Shown piece after piece: positions 54,171 to 62,842 of a DNA stretch of 64,000 nt (its first letter is position 1; each line of letters starts with the position of its first letter). The position numbers and the translations under genes are program-made. The stretch is from an uncultured Flavobacteriaceae bacterium (GTDB lineage Bacteria; Bacteroidota; Bacteroidia; Flavobacteriales; Flavobacteriaceae). A model generated the notes under the pieces. That model was not told the DNA's origin. It searched no databases and saw only the letters and a list, made by a program, of their open reading frames with translations. Location of the stretch: contig CANKZG010000002.1 in the NCBI GenBank assembly GCA_947488435.1, positions 310,001 to 374,000 on the forward strand, given 5' to 3'.

Positions 54171-55590
54171 CGGGTTATTAGATATTATACTTGATTATGT
54201 AAACATCGTTTTTCTGGTGTTTTCGGTAGTCTTGTTTGTAATGTTTATTCTTATGGGATATCTCTCGACGCGCAGTTCCTTGCATTATCAAAATAAAAAC
54301 AGCTTTGGTGATCTATCTAAAATAATGGCTTCTCCGCTCGCACCGAGTATCACAATCATTGCACCAGCTTATAATGAAGGATTAACTATCGTTGAAAATA
54401 TACGTTCGCTATTATCACTGCGCTATGTTAACTATGAAGTAATGGTAGTTAATGATGGTAGTAAAGATGATACTTTACAGAAAATGATTGAGGCCTATGA
54501 TCTAATTAAAATAGATCAGAAAATAGATCCAAACTGGAAATCAAAACCCATCAGAGGTATTTACAAATCAAAACATCGATCCTTCTCTAAACTCACTGTA
54601 ATTGATAAAGAAAATGGCGGGAAATCAGATGCTTTAAATACAGGAATACAATTGTCAAGTAATAAGTATGTGGGCTGTATTGATGTAGATTGTTTGTTGC
54701 TTCCAGATGCTTTACTACATGTTGTTAAATCCTTTTTTCAAAGAAGCCAGAAAAGAGTGATCGCGGTAGGAGGGGTAATACGTGTTGCAAATTCTTGCAG
54801 AATTTCTGGAGGAATGTTAGAAGAAATCCGATTACCTAAAAATTGGTTGGCGAAGTTTCAGCTGCTAGAGTATACCCGTTCCTTTATTTTGGGCAGAATG
54901 GCATGGGGAAGAATAGATAGCTTACTTATCATTTCAGGAGCATTTGGGTTTTTTGATCGAGAATTGGCATTAGCGGTAGGCGGATATGATACAAATACCG
55001 TTGGAGAGGACATGGAAATTGTCTTTAAAATGAGACGTTATATGCACGAACGAAATTTACCATACACCGTGGAATATATTCCTGATCCGTTATGTTGGAC
55101 AGAAGTTCCCGAAGATCTTAAAATTTTAGTAAATCAGAGAGATCGATGGGCACGAGGAAATTTAGAGACCTTGCAAAAACATAAGGATATGTTTTTCAAT
55201 CCCAAATACGGACGCTTGGGAATGTTAAGTTATCCGTATTGGTTTTTTTATGAATGGTTGGCACCTATTTTAGAGTTTATTGGTTTTTTACTGATTATTC
55301 TATTTTTCTATTTAGGAATATTGAATTGGCCCTTTTTTGTAGCCATTACTTTCACGATTTATACGTTTTCGATAATGTTTTCTTTTTATGCAATCCTATG
55401 GGATGTGTATTCATACAATCAATACCGAAAGACTAAAGACATTTTATTACTCATGTTTTGTGCAATTATAGAACCCATTGCTTTTCATCCGATAATAGTT
55501 TATGCTGCGATTCGAGGCAATTACAAAAAACTATTTAAGGTGAAATCCGGATGGGGTTCACAGGTTAGAAAAGGATTTAGTAAAGCATAA
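54163..55590 (+). CDS. Processive family-2 glycosyltransferase (polysaccharide synthase)
   Basis: A 475-residue membrane glycosyltransferase. N-terminal helix (about 11-35); GT-A catalytic domain with IIAPAYNEG (65-73), VVNDGSKDD (95-103), DVD at 174-176, ED at 282-283 and the processivity motif QRDRW at 325-329, as in cellulose, hyaluronan and PgaC-type synthases; then C-terminal helices (about 362-450). No PilZ domain is present, so direct c-di-GMP control is not evident. It makes a beta-linked polysaccharide from nucleotide sugar on the cytoplasmic side and extrudes it; the sugar cannot be deduced. Neighbours suggest modification and outer-membrane export by the next two products. Confidence 0.9.
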   Translation: MDNGLLDIILDYVNIVFLVFSVVLFVMFILMGYLSTRSSLHYQNKNSFGDLSKIMASPLAPSITIIAPAYNEGLTIVENIRSLLSLRYVNYEVMVVNDGSKDDTLQKMIEAYDLIKIDQKIDPNWKSKPIRGIYKSKHRSFSKLTVIDKENGGKSDALNTGIQLSSNKYVGCIDVDCLLLPDALLHVVKSFFQRSQKRVIAVGGVIRVANSCRISGGMLEEIRLPKNWLAKFQLLEYTRSFILGRMAWGRIDSLLIISGAFGFFDRELALAVGGYDTNTVGEDMEIVFKMRRYMHERNLPYTVEYIPDPLCWTEVPEDLKILVNQRDRWARGNLETLQKHKDMFFNPKYGRLGMLSYPYWFFYEWLAPILEFIGFLLIILFFYLGILNWPFFVAITFTIYTFSIMFSFYAILWDVYSYNQYRKTKDILLLMFCAIIEPIAFHPIIVYAAIRGNYKKLFKVKSGWGSQVRKGFSKA

Positions 55591-55593
55591 TTA

Positions 55594-57987
55594 ATGCAAG
55601 TAGAAAAAGACATACAACGAACAGCAAAACGCAATACCATACGAGAGCTTACACGTCTTGTATTGGCATTTCTCTTGTGTTTATTTTTACTAGCGCTATA
55701 TCAGCACCTTCGCCTTTATATTGCTGGGGTTTTGGAAAGTGTGATGAACAAAAGTCTGTTCTATTTATGGTTGCATCACATTGGATTTACGGCATTGATT
55801 TCTTTAATCATAGTTTTTCCTTTTAATATTTTAGAACGCAAAAAACCTAAACTAGGTTATATCATAACACGATTAGGACTAATAATTACCTTAATAATTG
55901 AGATCTTTCTAGTAGAATTTTATGTGCAGAATTATGAAATTTTTGGTTTAACCACCTTTGATCAGGCAAATTTTAGCGCATTATTTTTTAAGGTGTTGCC
56001 CGTGCTCATTTTGGCTTGCCCCATTATTATTATCACCTTTTATCAGTTCCATAAAGTAATGGCGCGTTCTTATCAATTGATTAGTAGGATGTATCCTTTT
56101 ACGATTATTTTGTTTGGCTTGTTTTTAGCCACCTTTTTTTCGGCAAAAAAACCAATCAATCAAAACAAAACACAACATCTTATCGGAAGCCTTTTGTACG
56201 ATACATTTGATTTTAACTCGTATAATGGAGAACTGGAATACCCGTTAATGAAATCCAGAGAATCTGTAGATGTATTAAGTTCCAAGTTTAGCCTAACCAA
56301 GGAAAAACCCAATCTTGTTTTTTTAATAGTGGAAGGACTTGGGAAAGATTTTGTGGGTGCGAATGCAGCGTATAAAGACTTTTCACCTTTCTTAAATAAG
56401 CTTTCCCAAAAATCATTACACTGGACTAATTTTTTAAGTAATACTTCAGAAAGTAGTGCTGCACTACCTTCTATAATTGGTTCACTTCCTTTTGGAAACA
56501 GTGGCTTTAACAATTTAGAGAATACTCCAGAGCGCAATACCTTGTTTGGAGTACTTAAAACCAATGATTATTACACTTCTTTTAATTATGGAGGGAATAG
56601 TGCGTTAAATCAGTTGGATAGATTTCTTGCGGAAGAACATGTTGATCATATTTTAGATCGTACAAGTTTTGATCTGGGTTATCGCTTACAAGAATCAGAC
56701 GGCGCAGGTATTTCCTTAGGGTACCCCGATAAAGCTTTATTTAAAAAATGGAACACTGATTTTATTGACAAGGAAACTCCAAGACTGGATGTATTTCAGA
56801 CATTAAGCACTCAAAAACCGTTTTTGATTCCAGATGCAGAAACGTATGTTGCCAAGGTAAATCAGATATTGAAACGCACAAAGGTTGCTAAACACCAACG
56901 CAAATTTCTTAGTAAAAATAAAAAACTCCTTGCAAGCTTTCTGTATACTGATGAAGCACTTAAAGCCTTTTTTGTAAACAATCAGGAGAAAAGATTTTTC
57001 AAAAATACCATATTCGTATTGGTAGGGACACATAATGTAGCTCACCTACCTGGTTCAGCTGCTCTAGAGCGTTACCGTGTGCCACTAATGATTTATAGTC
57101 CCATGCTTAAATCTCCTGAAGAAATAAAAACACTAACTTCTCAAGTTGATATTGCTCCAATGCTTCTGGAATTATTGGATAAAGACCATACTATGGAAGT
57201 GCCAAGTAAGGTAGCTTGGCTCGGAAATCCAACAAGCAGTAATGCCATATTTACCACTTCCAAAAAAATCCCTTTATTTCGTAGCAAAGGAAACATAGAA
57301 GACTTTATTCTAGGAGATCACCTATACGCTGCAGGAACCATTTACAAGATGGATAAACAATTAAAGTTGCACGAAACTTCGGTAGAACCAGAAATTGAAG
57401 AAAAAATTAAATCAAGTTTTAAGTCTTTTAAGGCCATTAACAAATATGTGACAACTAACAATAAAGTACTTCCAAACGACTTTATAATTTACCCTAAGCA
57501 TAAAGAGAATTTTACCAAACAGGAAATGGTTTGGATCAATAGCGTTTTTAGTGGAAGTAATTTTGACAATGCTTATCAAACTGCCAGATCACTTGCTTTT
57601 AAAAAGAAGAACGAAAAAGCACTGTTATTATGTAACTATATCTTATCTAAAGTTCCCAGACATACCGACACGGAGATTTTAATGGGAAGAATTTATGCGT
57701 GGAATGGTGAATATAATAGTGCTAGAGATATTCTTAAAAATGTAATTCATAAATACCCAAATTATTCGGATGCCTATGCGGCTTTACTTGATGTTTACTT
57801 CTGGTCCGATCAGAATGAAGAAATCTTAAAATTGATCGATCAAATTGAACATCTAAAAATTACAGATGAAGAAGTACGTAAACGGGTTTCGAGAGCTTTT
57901 AAAAAAGTAACAGAGCGAAAAGAACGCAAACGTTGGGAAGAAAAAAACAATCAATTAACAACATTGGAATTTGATGATGAATTTTAG
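55594..57987 (+). CDS. LtaS/sulfatase-superfamily membrane transferase fused to TPRs
   Basis: A 797-residue protein: about five N-terminal membrane helices (21-180), an alkaline-phosphatase-superfamily domain (about 238-545) and C-terminal TPR-like repeats (about 650-780). The domain resembles lipoteichoic acid synthase and BcsG-type phosphoethanolamine transferases: NLVFLIVEGLGKD with metal Glu247, the nucleophile region NTSESSAALPSIIGSLP (284-299), and LLELLD. However the usual Asp-His metal pair is Thr-His (VGTHN, 477-481), so the metal site is altered. Likely role: decorating the polymer made by the neighbouring synthase, or a structural role if inactive. Overlaps the start of the next gene by 14 bases. 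Confidence 0.82.
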   Translation: MQVEKDIQRTAKRNTIRELTRLVLAFLLCLFLLALYQHLRLYIAGVLESVMNKSLFYLWLHHIGFTALISLIIVFPFNILERKKPKLGYIITRLGLIITLIIEIFLVEFYVQNYEIFGLTTFDQANFSALFFKVLPVLILACPIIIITFYQFHKVMARSYQLISRMYPFTIILFGLFLATFFSAKKPINQNKTQHLIGSLLYDTFDFNSYNGELEYPLMKSRESVDVLSSKFSLTKEKPNLVFLIVEGLGKDFVGANAAYKDFSPFLNKLSQKSLHWTNFLSNTSESSAALPSIIGSLPFGNSGFNNLENTPERNTLFGVLKTNDYYTSFNYGGNSALNQLDRFLAEEHVDHILDRTSFDLGYRLQESDGAGISLGYPDKALFKKWNTDFIDKETPRLDVFQTLSTQKPFLIPDAETYVAKVNQILKRTKVAKHQRKFLSKNKKLLASFLYTDEALKAFFVNNQEKRFFKNTIFVLVGTHNVAHLPGSAALERYRVPLMIYSPMLKSPEEIKTLTSQVDIAPMLLELLDKDHTMEVPSKVAWLGNPTSSNAIFTTSKKIPLFRSKGNIEDFILGDHLYAAGTIYKMDKQLKLHETSVEPEIEEKIKSSFKSFKAINKYVTTNNKVLPNDFIIYPKHKENFTKQEMVWINSVFSGSNFDNAYQTARSLAFKKKNEKALLLCNYILSKVPRHTDTEILMGRIYAWNGEYNSARDILKNVIHKYPNYSDAYAALLDVYFWSDQNEEILKLIDQIEHLKITDEEVRKRVSRAFKKVTERKERKRWEEKNNQLTTLEFDDEF

Positions 57988-59185
57988 AAAAATAATCAGT
58001 GGTATATTGCTATTATCTGTGATGATAGGTTCCGCTCAGAACATTGCATTTGAGGGAGACCCCGATGCTTCTTTTAAAACTGCACGAACCCTTGCATTTT
58101 CTGGAAACCGAGTGGAAGCGCGCGATACGTTACACCATATTCTAACCAAATATCCTGAATACGCAGATGTAAGAAACTTATTAGCTAAAACTTATAGTTG
58201 GGATGGTGATTATCATCAAGCGCGTTTGGAGTTTAATAAGATTACTTCAGCAGAAAGAAATAATAAGGAAGTTTGGGTAGCGGCTATTAACAACGAGTTT
58301 TATGCCAAAAATTATGCTACAGCGCTAGGTCTTTCAAATAAAGCCTTACGGTATTTAGAAGATGATGAAGAGTTAAAGGCTATGAAAGAAAAAGCGCAGG
58401 CTTATATTTATGCAGTGGCTTCGGGAGATACTGCTGAAGAAGCTAAGAAAACTTTAAACGCTTTTCGAGTAGATAATGCTATTGACGTTTTTGATGCCAT
58501 TTTCGATCCCGTTTTTTACGGTAGCCTTTCCTACGAAAGAGTAACGAAATTTGGAAAGGTAATTCCACGTATAAATTATAGCAATCGCTTAGAAATTACA
58601 GGAGTGCAATATGAAATAGATGCGTATCCCATTTTTTCGGAAAAAGTATACGGATATGTCAATTACGGCTATTCCGATGATTTAACCTTTCCCAATCATA
58701 GAATAGGAGCAGAGTTATACACTAATCTGCCGAAAGCACTAGAAGCCTCGGCTGGCGTACGTTATTTAGATTTTAGAGCAAGTACGGCCTTAGTATTTAC
58801 AGGTTCTTTCGGGATGTATAAGGGAGATTATTATTTTTCCTTACGTCCTTACCTTACACCTGGAAATGAAGCGGATCCACTTAATCTGTCGGGTTTACTA
58901 CTAGCACGAAAATATTTAAAAGATGCAAACAATTATCTCGAAGTAAATTTGGGATACGGTTTTAACTCCGAAATTCAACAATTCATTGTGGATAATACAC
59001 TTTTATCTGAATCGCTATTATTTGTAGAATCCCAGCAGTTTACAATAAGGTATCAATTTAGCTCTAAAAGCGGCGAAGGGATTTACGGTGTAAACCTTGG
59101 TGTAACGCGTCAAGAGCTCGTATTTGAACCTGGAAGGTTTCTTTTAGCAGTATCTGGGGGCTTAAATTATCAATTTAAATTTTAA
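57974..59185 (+). CDS. YaiO-like outer membrane beta-barrel with N-terminal TPRs
   Basis: A 403-residue protein: signal peptide (FRKIISGILLLSVMIGSAQ), TPR-like repeats at about 25-150 (PDASFKTARTLAFSGNRVEA), a linker, then a beta-barrel from about 170 to the end with alternating aromatic strands and a C-terminal Phe (LNYQFKF), as expected for an outer membrane protein. YaiO-family barrels sit next to glycosyltransferases in E. coli. TPR plus barrel is the architecture of polysaccharide exporters such as PgaA and BcsC. Start chosen at ATG 57974 (57977 is an alternative). Confidence 0.85.
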   Translation: MMNFRKIISGILLLSVMIGSAQNIAFEGDPDASFKTARTLAFSGNRVEARDTLHHILTKYPEYADVRNLLAKTYSWDGDYHQARLEFNKITSAERNNKEVWVAAINNEFYAKNYATALGLSNKALRYLEDDEELKAMKEKAQAYIYAVASGDTAEEAKKTLNAFRVDNAIDVFDAIFDPVFYGSLSYERVTKFGKVIPRINYSNRLEITGVQYEIDAYPIFSEKVYGYVNYGYSDDLTFPNHRIGAELYTNLPKALEASAGVRYLDFRASTALVFTGSFGMYKGDYYFSLRPYLTPGNEADPLNLSGLLLARKYLKDANNYLEVNLGYGFNSEIQQFIVDNTLLSESLLFVESQQFTIRYQFSSKSGEGIYGVNLGVTRQELVFEPGRFLLAVSGGLNYQFKF

Positions 59186-59251
59186 GGATTTATATACTAA
59201 TTTGCTTTGCTTACCGTTTTACAACAACATAAACCACTTTCACCACATTTT

Positions 59252-59283
59252 TTTGTAAGAATTTTAGTAAAGTTTTAGGTTTA
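59252..59283 (+). promoter_or_regulatory. Promoter of the twin micro-ORFs
   Basis: TTTG (59252-59255), 20 bases, TAGGTTTA (59276-59283) fits the Bacteroidota pattern with one change in the last base. It lies 27 bases before the first micro-ORF. Confidence 0.55.
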
Positions 59284-59310
59284 TAGTATTAGATTAAAAC
59301 CCAAGTCAGC

Positions 59311-59409
59311 ATGTTATACGATACCTATGGCGAGGAATACTTAGTTTTCCTTCAAGAATTAAATGAAATTTTAAGTTTAAATGAGTTGGTAGAATTGGAT
59401 TATTTATAA
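59311..59409 (+). CDS. Micro-ORF 1 (32 aa), paralogue of the next
   Basis: A 32-residue frame starting MLYDTYGEEYLVFLQELNEI and ending VELDYL. It matches micro-ORF 2 in the core YLxFLxxLNxIL and in the final LxY, with similar length, so this is unlikely to be chance. The peptide is acidic and amphipathic helical; no signal peptide. Not recognised. Confidence 0.6.
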   Translation: MLYDTYGEEYLVFLQELNEILSLNELVELDYL

Positions 59410-59449
59410 TCTGAGCAAACCATCTAGTAACCTAAAAACCCCAAAACCT

Positions 59450-59551
59450 ATGGCAAATCAGAATCAAGACAACGTAGCATATTTAAATTTCTTGAGAGAC
59501 CTCAATGCAATTTTAGTAGATTACGATATTAGTAGATTAAATTATTCGTAA
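59450..59551 (+). CDS. Micro-ORF 2 (33 aa), paralogue of the previous
   Basis: A 33-residue frame starting MANQNQDNVAYLNFLRDLNA and ending ISRLNYS. Shares YLxFLxxLNxIL with micro-ORF 1. 40 bases separate the two, and a strong terminator follows 23 bases after the stop, so both lie on one short transcript. Confidence 0.6.
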   Translation: MANQNQDNVAYLNFLRDLNAILVDYDISRLNYS

Positions 59552-59574
59552 ATCTTTTAAGTAGTACTTAAAAT

Positions 59575-59606
59575 AAAAAGGAGCAGCGTTAACGCTGCTC
59601 CTTTTT
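59575..59606. terminator. Bidirectional terminator between the micro-ORFs and rpoD
   Basis: GAGCAGCG / CGCTGCTC (59581-59588 and 59593-59600) around ttaa, extended by AAAAAG and CTTTTT on the sides: a perfect palindrome with A tract before and T tract after, so it serves both the plus-strand micro-ORF transcript and minus-strand rpoD. Confidence 0.9.
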
Positions 59607-59623
59607 ATTTTGTGAGATAAAGA

Positions 59624-60487
59624 CTAACCGAGATACGTCTTTAATATTTTGTTTCTTGTACTTTGGCGTAATTTTCGAATCGCCTTTTCCCTAATCTGAC
59701 GTACACGTTCCCTAGTTAAATCAAAAGTTTCTCCAATTTCGGTTAATGTCATTGCCGCATTTTCACCAATTCCATAATAAAGCTTTACAACATCTGCTTC
59801 TCTAGGTGATAGTGTATCCAATACTCTTACAATTTCTGTATTTAGGGATTGCTGCACTAAACCTTGATCTGGGTTTGGAGATTCTCCAGAGCGAACAACA
59901 TCATAAAGACTAAGATCCTCACCTTCTTTTAAGGGAGCATCCATAGAAATATGGCGACCAGAGTTTTGCATAGACTGTTTAACTTCACTAATCGTCATCT
60001 CCAATTCTTTTGCTATTTCTTCGGCAGAGGGAGGACGTTCATGAGCCTGTTCCAAATAGGAAAAGGTCTTTTTAATCTTGTTAATCGATCCAATTTTATT
60101 TAAAGGCAGACGAACTACTCGTGACTGCTCAGCCAAAGCCTGTAAAATAGATTGTCTAATCCACCATACCGCATAGGAAATAAACTTAAAACCTCTAGTT
60201 TCATCAAATCTCTTTGCAGCCTTTACCAATCCAACGTTCCCTTCGTTAATTAGGTCTGGAAGAGTAAGTCCTTGATTTTGATATTGCTTGGCTACCGAAA
60301 CAACAAAACGAAGATTCGCATTGGTTAATTTTTCTAACGCTCGTTGATCGCCTTTGCGTATGCGTTGCGCTAATTCTACTTCTTCTTGGGCGGTTATTAA
60401 GTCTATTTTACTAATATCTTGCAGGTATTTTTCAAGGGATTTTGATTCGCGATTGGTTACCTGCTTAATAATTTTTAGTTGCCTCAT
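59624..60487 (-). CDS. rpoD: Primary sigma factor (sigma-70, RpoD)
   Basis: 287 residues from ATG 60487 ([21 protein letters not shown]), the normal short Bacteroidota form lacking region 1.1. Regions 1.2 ([20 protein letters not shown]), 2.3-2.4 ([19 protein letters not shown]), 3 and 4.2 ([27 protein letters not shown]) are all present. The longer frame to 60535 begins upstream of the inferred transcription start and is rejected. This sigma recognises the TTTG/TAnnTTTG promoters noted elsewhere here. Confidence 0.97.
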   Translation of the reverse strand: MRQLKIIKQVTNRESKSLEKYLQDISKIDLITAQEEVELAQRIRKGDQRALEKLTNANLRFVVSVAKQYQNQGLTLPDLINEGNVGLVKAAKRFDETRGFKFISYAVWWIRQSILQALAEQSRVVRLPLNKIGSINKIKKTFSYLEQAHERPPSAEEIAKELEMTISEVKQSMQNSGRHISMDAPLKEGEDLSLYDVVRSGESPNPDQGLVQQSLNTEIVRVLDTLSPREADVVKLYYGIGENAAMTLTEIGETFDLTRERVRQIREKAIRKLRQSTRNKILKTYLG

Positions 60488-60521
60488 AGGGTTGATCGGT
60501 TTATGCTGTTGTTTAAGCTTT

Positions 60522-60553
60522 AAAGTATACTGCATAAATCTGGATTTTACAAA
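60522..60553 (-). promoter_or_regulatory. Candidate rpoD promoter
   Basis: On the minus strand TTTG (60550-60553), 20 bases, TATACTTT (60522-60529), a partial match to TAnnTTTG. The spacing is right and it places the transcript start just before the preferred ATG at 60487. Confidence 0.4.
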
Positions 60554-60570
60554 TGCTTTGTTAGAATCTT

Positions 60571-60616
60571 ATACCATTGTTATTAAAAGAAAACGGAATG
60601 GTATTTTATACCGTTT
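60571..60616. repeat. Inverted repeats between divergent rpoD and the DUF6155-type gene
   Basis: ATACCATT (60571-60578) is mirrored by AATGGTAT (60597-60604), and AAACGG (60591-60596) by CCGTTT (60611-60616), with a further ATACC at 60608-60612. This could be an operator upstream of the rpoD -33 box or a local hairpin. Confidence 0.4.
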
Positions 60617-60671
60617 TTTTCTCAGAAAATAGGAGGATAGCTTACTTTTACCTTTCTTAATTGGAATAGTA

Positions 60672-61181
60672 ATGAGTAAAAGGGCACTAAAAAAATACCT
60701 TTCGGAACGTAAAAAAGCAGAGTTAGAAGAACTTCTTATGGATCTTTATGAACGTTTCCCATCGGTAAAAGAATATTATAATTTTGTTTTTAACCCTAAA
60801 GAGGATCGATTAATTCAAGAAGCCAAAGTCAAAATTTCGAATGAATACTTTCCATTAAAAAGAAAAAAGGCCAAGGCACGACGATCCGTAGCTCAAAATT
60901 TTATTAAACGATTTATCAAACTGGGTGTTGACCCTCCTTTAATTGCAGATGTAATGCTGTATAATTTAGAGATAGCACAATCTTTTTCCAAAGAAAAAAA
61001 TGTTCAGGATTCTTTTTATAAAAGTATGCTGAATTCCTTTACAGAAGCGGTACAGTTTGTGGCGTTAAACGGGATATTACCAGAATTTAAGGATAGAATT
61101 GTTGCCGTTTACCAAATATGCATTGCAGACGAATGGCTGCATTCAGAAAGGTTTTCAAAGGCGCTTGATGCTATAGATTGA
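60672..61181 (+). CDS. DUF6155-type helical protein
   Basis: A 169-residue, all-helical, basic protein (SKRALKKYLSERKKAELEELLMDLYERFPSVKEYY region at the start). I recall this as the DUF6155 family, common in flavobacteria; the name is from memory. No membrane segment, no catalytic motif seen. Divergent from rpoD. Confidence 0.75.
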   Translation: MSKRALKKYLSERKKAELEELLMDLYERFPSVKEYYNFVFNPKEDRLIQEAKVKISNEYFPLKRKKAKARRSVAQNFIKRFIKLGVDPPLIADVMLYNLEIAQSFSKEKNVQDSFYKSMLNSFTEAVQFVALNGILPEFKDRIVAVYQICIADEWLHSERFSKALDAID

Positions 61182-61330
61182 AGCTTGAATTTCCTTAAGA
61201 AAGTATTAAATTTTATTTTTCCATAGATATATTTTCATTTAAGCCTAAAAAACTTCTAATTTTGCAAGGTTTATTTTTATTGTGTATTGCCGCTTCTCGG
61301 TAACCAAAAACCCAAAATACCTGAACCCAG

Positions 61331-62842
61331 TTGGAGATAGAAAAAGAAACTACTGAAAAACACCTTTACGATTACCAGCTGGAAGATTTAAACACCATCT
61401 TCAAGACTTTAGCGGAATCTTCGAGTAATACGAATTTATTATACCAGTTACCCACAGGTGGAGGTAAAACAGTGGTATTTTCTGAAATTGCTCGTCGTTT
61501 TATTGCGCAAACCAACAAGAAGGTAGTTGTACTTACCCATCGTATCGAATTAAGTGTACAAACCTCCAAAATGCTGCATAGTTTTGGTGTTAGCAATATG
61601 ATTATTAATAGCGAAGTAAAAGAGCTTAATGATCAAGATGAGTACATGTGTTTTGTAGCAATGGTTGAAACTCTAAATAACCGGCTGCAAGAGGAGAAAG
61701 TTGAGATTAATAATATTGGGTTGGTGATTATTGATGAAGCCCACTATAATTCATTTAGAAAACTCTTTAAATATTTCGAAAACTCCATGATCTTAGGAGT
61801 TACCGCTACACCGTTGAGTTCGAATATTAAGCTTCCAATGAAAGATAATTATGAGAAGCTTATTGTTGGGGAATCAATAACATCATTGATTGAAAAAGGG
61901 TTTTTAGCAAAAGCCAATATGTTCAATAGAGATGTTAGCTTGCGCACCTTGAAATTGGGGATTAATGGTGATTATACTGTTAAATCATCAGATGAATTTT
62001 ATGGCAATCAAGGAATGCTTACAAAGCTATTGGGTGCCTATGAAGAAGTAGCGAAGGGCACTAAAACACTTATTTTCAATAATGGAATAAGTACCTCCTT
62101 ATATGTTTATGAAACCTTTAAAAAGGCGGGATATAATATCCGGCATTTAGATAATAAAAACAACGCCTCGGAACGTAAGGAAATTTTAGAATGGTTTTCC
62201 AACACCTCCGATGCTATTTTAACTTCTGTAAGTATATTAACAACAGGCTTTGATGAACCCTCAGTAGAAACCATTATATTAAATAGAGCCACACGTTCAT
62301 TAACGCTATACTTTCAGATGATTGGAAGAGGATCCCGGGTGCTTACCAATAAAAATGAATTTTCGGTTCTGGATATGGGTAATAATATTGCTCGATTTGG
62401 ACTTTGGGATGCTCCCATAGATTGGCAAGAAATCTTCCATTTTCCTGATTTCTATCTTGAAAATATAAGAAATGATGAGGAAATAGAACGAGAGTTTGTT
62501 TATGAGATGCCAGAGGCGTTAAAAGCAGAATTTAAGAAGTCTACCTCATTAGTATTTGATATAAAAGAAGAGTATAAAAAGGTTTTTGCCCAAGGATTAA
62601 AATCAAAAACGGTATTGGAAAGAAGCATAGAACAACATGCTCAGATTTGTGTTGAAAATAGCGAAGATGTATTCGATGCCCGTATTTTGGCCAAACAGCT
62701 TAAAGATGAGATAGCATATCGCGTGCGACAATATTCGTATTGTATTATGAACAATACAAAGAATTATAAAGAATGGTTGGAAGAAGATTATGAACGTAAA
62801 CTTCGTTTAAGTATTTCTCAAAAATTTGCAGCCAAAATGTAA
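61331..62842 (+). CDS. DEAD/DEAH-box superfamily 2 helicase
   Basis: A 503-residue helicase starting at TTG 61331. Motif I QLPTGGGKT (about residues 40-48), motif Ia VVVLTHR, motif II DEAH (about 136-139), motif III GVTATPLSS, then the second RecA domain with NNGIST, SVSILTTGFDEPSVE (motif V) and FQMIGRGSRV (motif VI, about 330-339). It resembles the helicase part of type III restriction/UvrB-like SSL2 enzymes but has no nuclease or methylase partner here. It overlaps the next gene by one base (TAATG). Confidence 0.92.
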   Translation: MEIEKETTEKHLYDYQLEDLNTIFKTLAESSSNTNLLYQLPTGGGKTVVFSEIARRFIAQTNKKVVVLTHRIELSVQTSKMLHSFGVSNMIINSEVKELNDQDEYMCFVAMVETLNNRLQEEKVEINNIGLVIIDEAHYNSFRKLFKYFENSMILGVTATPLSSNIKLPMKDNYEKLIVGESITSLIEKGFLAKANMFNRDVSLRTLKLGINGDYTVKSSDEFYGNQGMLTKLLGAYEEVAKGTKTLIFNNGISTSLYVYETFKKAGYNIRHLDNKNNASERKEILEWFSNTSDAILTSVSILTTGFDEPSVETIILNRATRSLTLYFQMIGRGSRVLTNKNEFSVLDMGNNIARFGLWDAPIDWQEIFHFPDFYLENIRNDEEIEREFVYEMPEALKAEFKKSTSLVFDIKEEYKKVFAQGLKSKTVLERSIEQHAQICVENSEDVFDARILAKQLKDEIAYRVRQYSYCIMNNTKNYKEWLEEDYERKLRLSISQKFAAKM

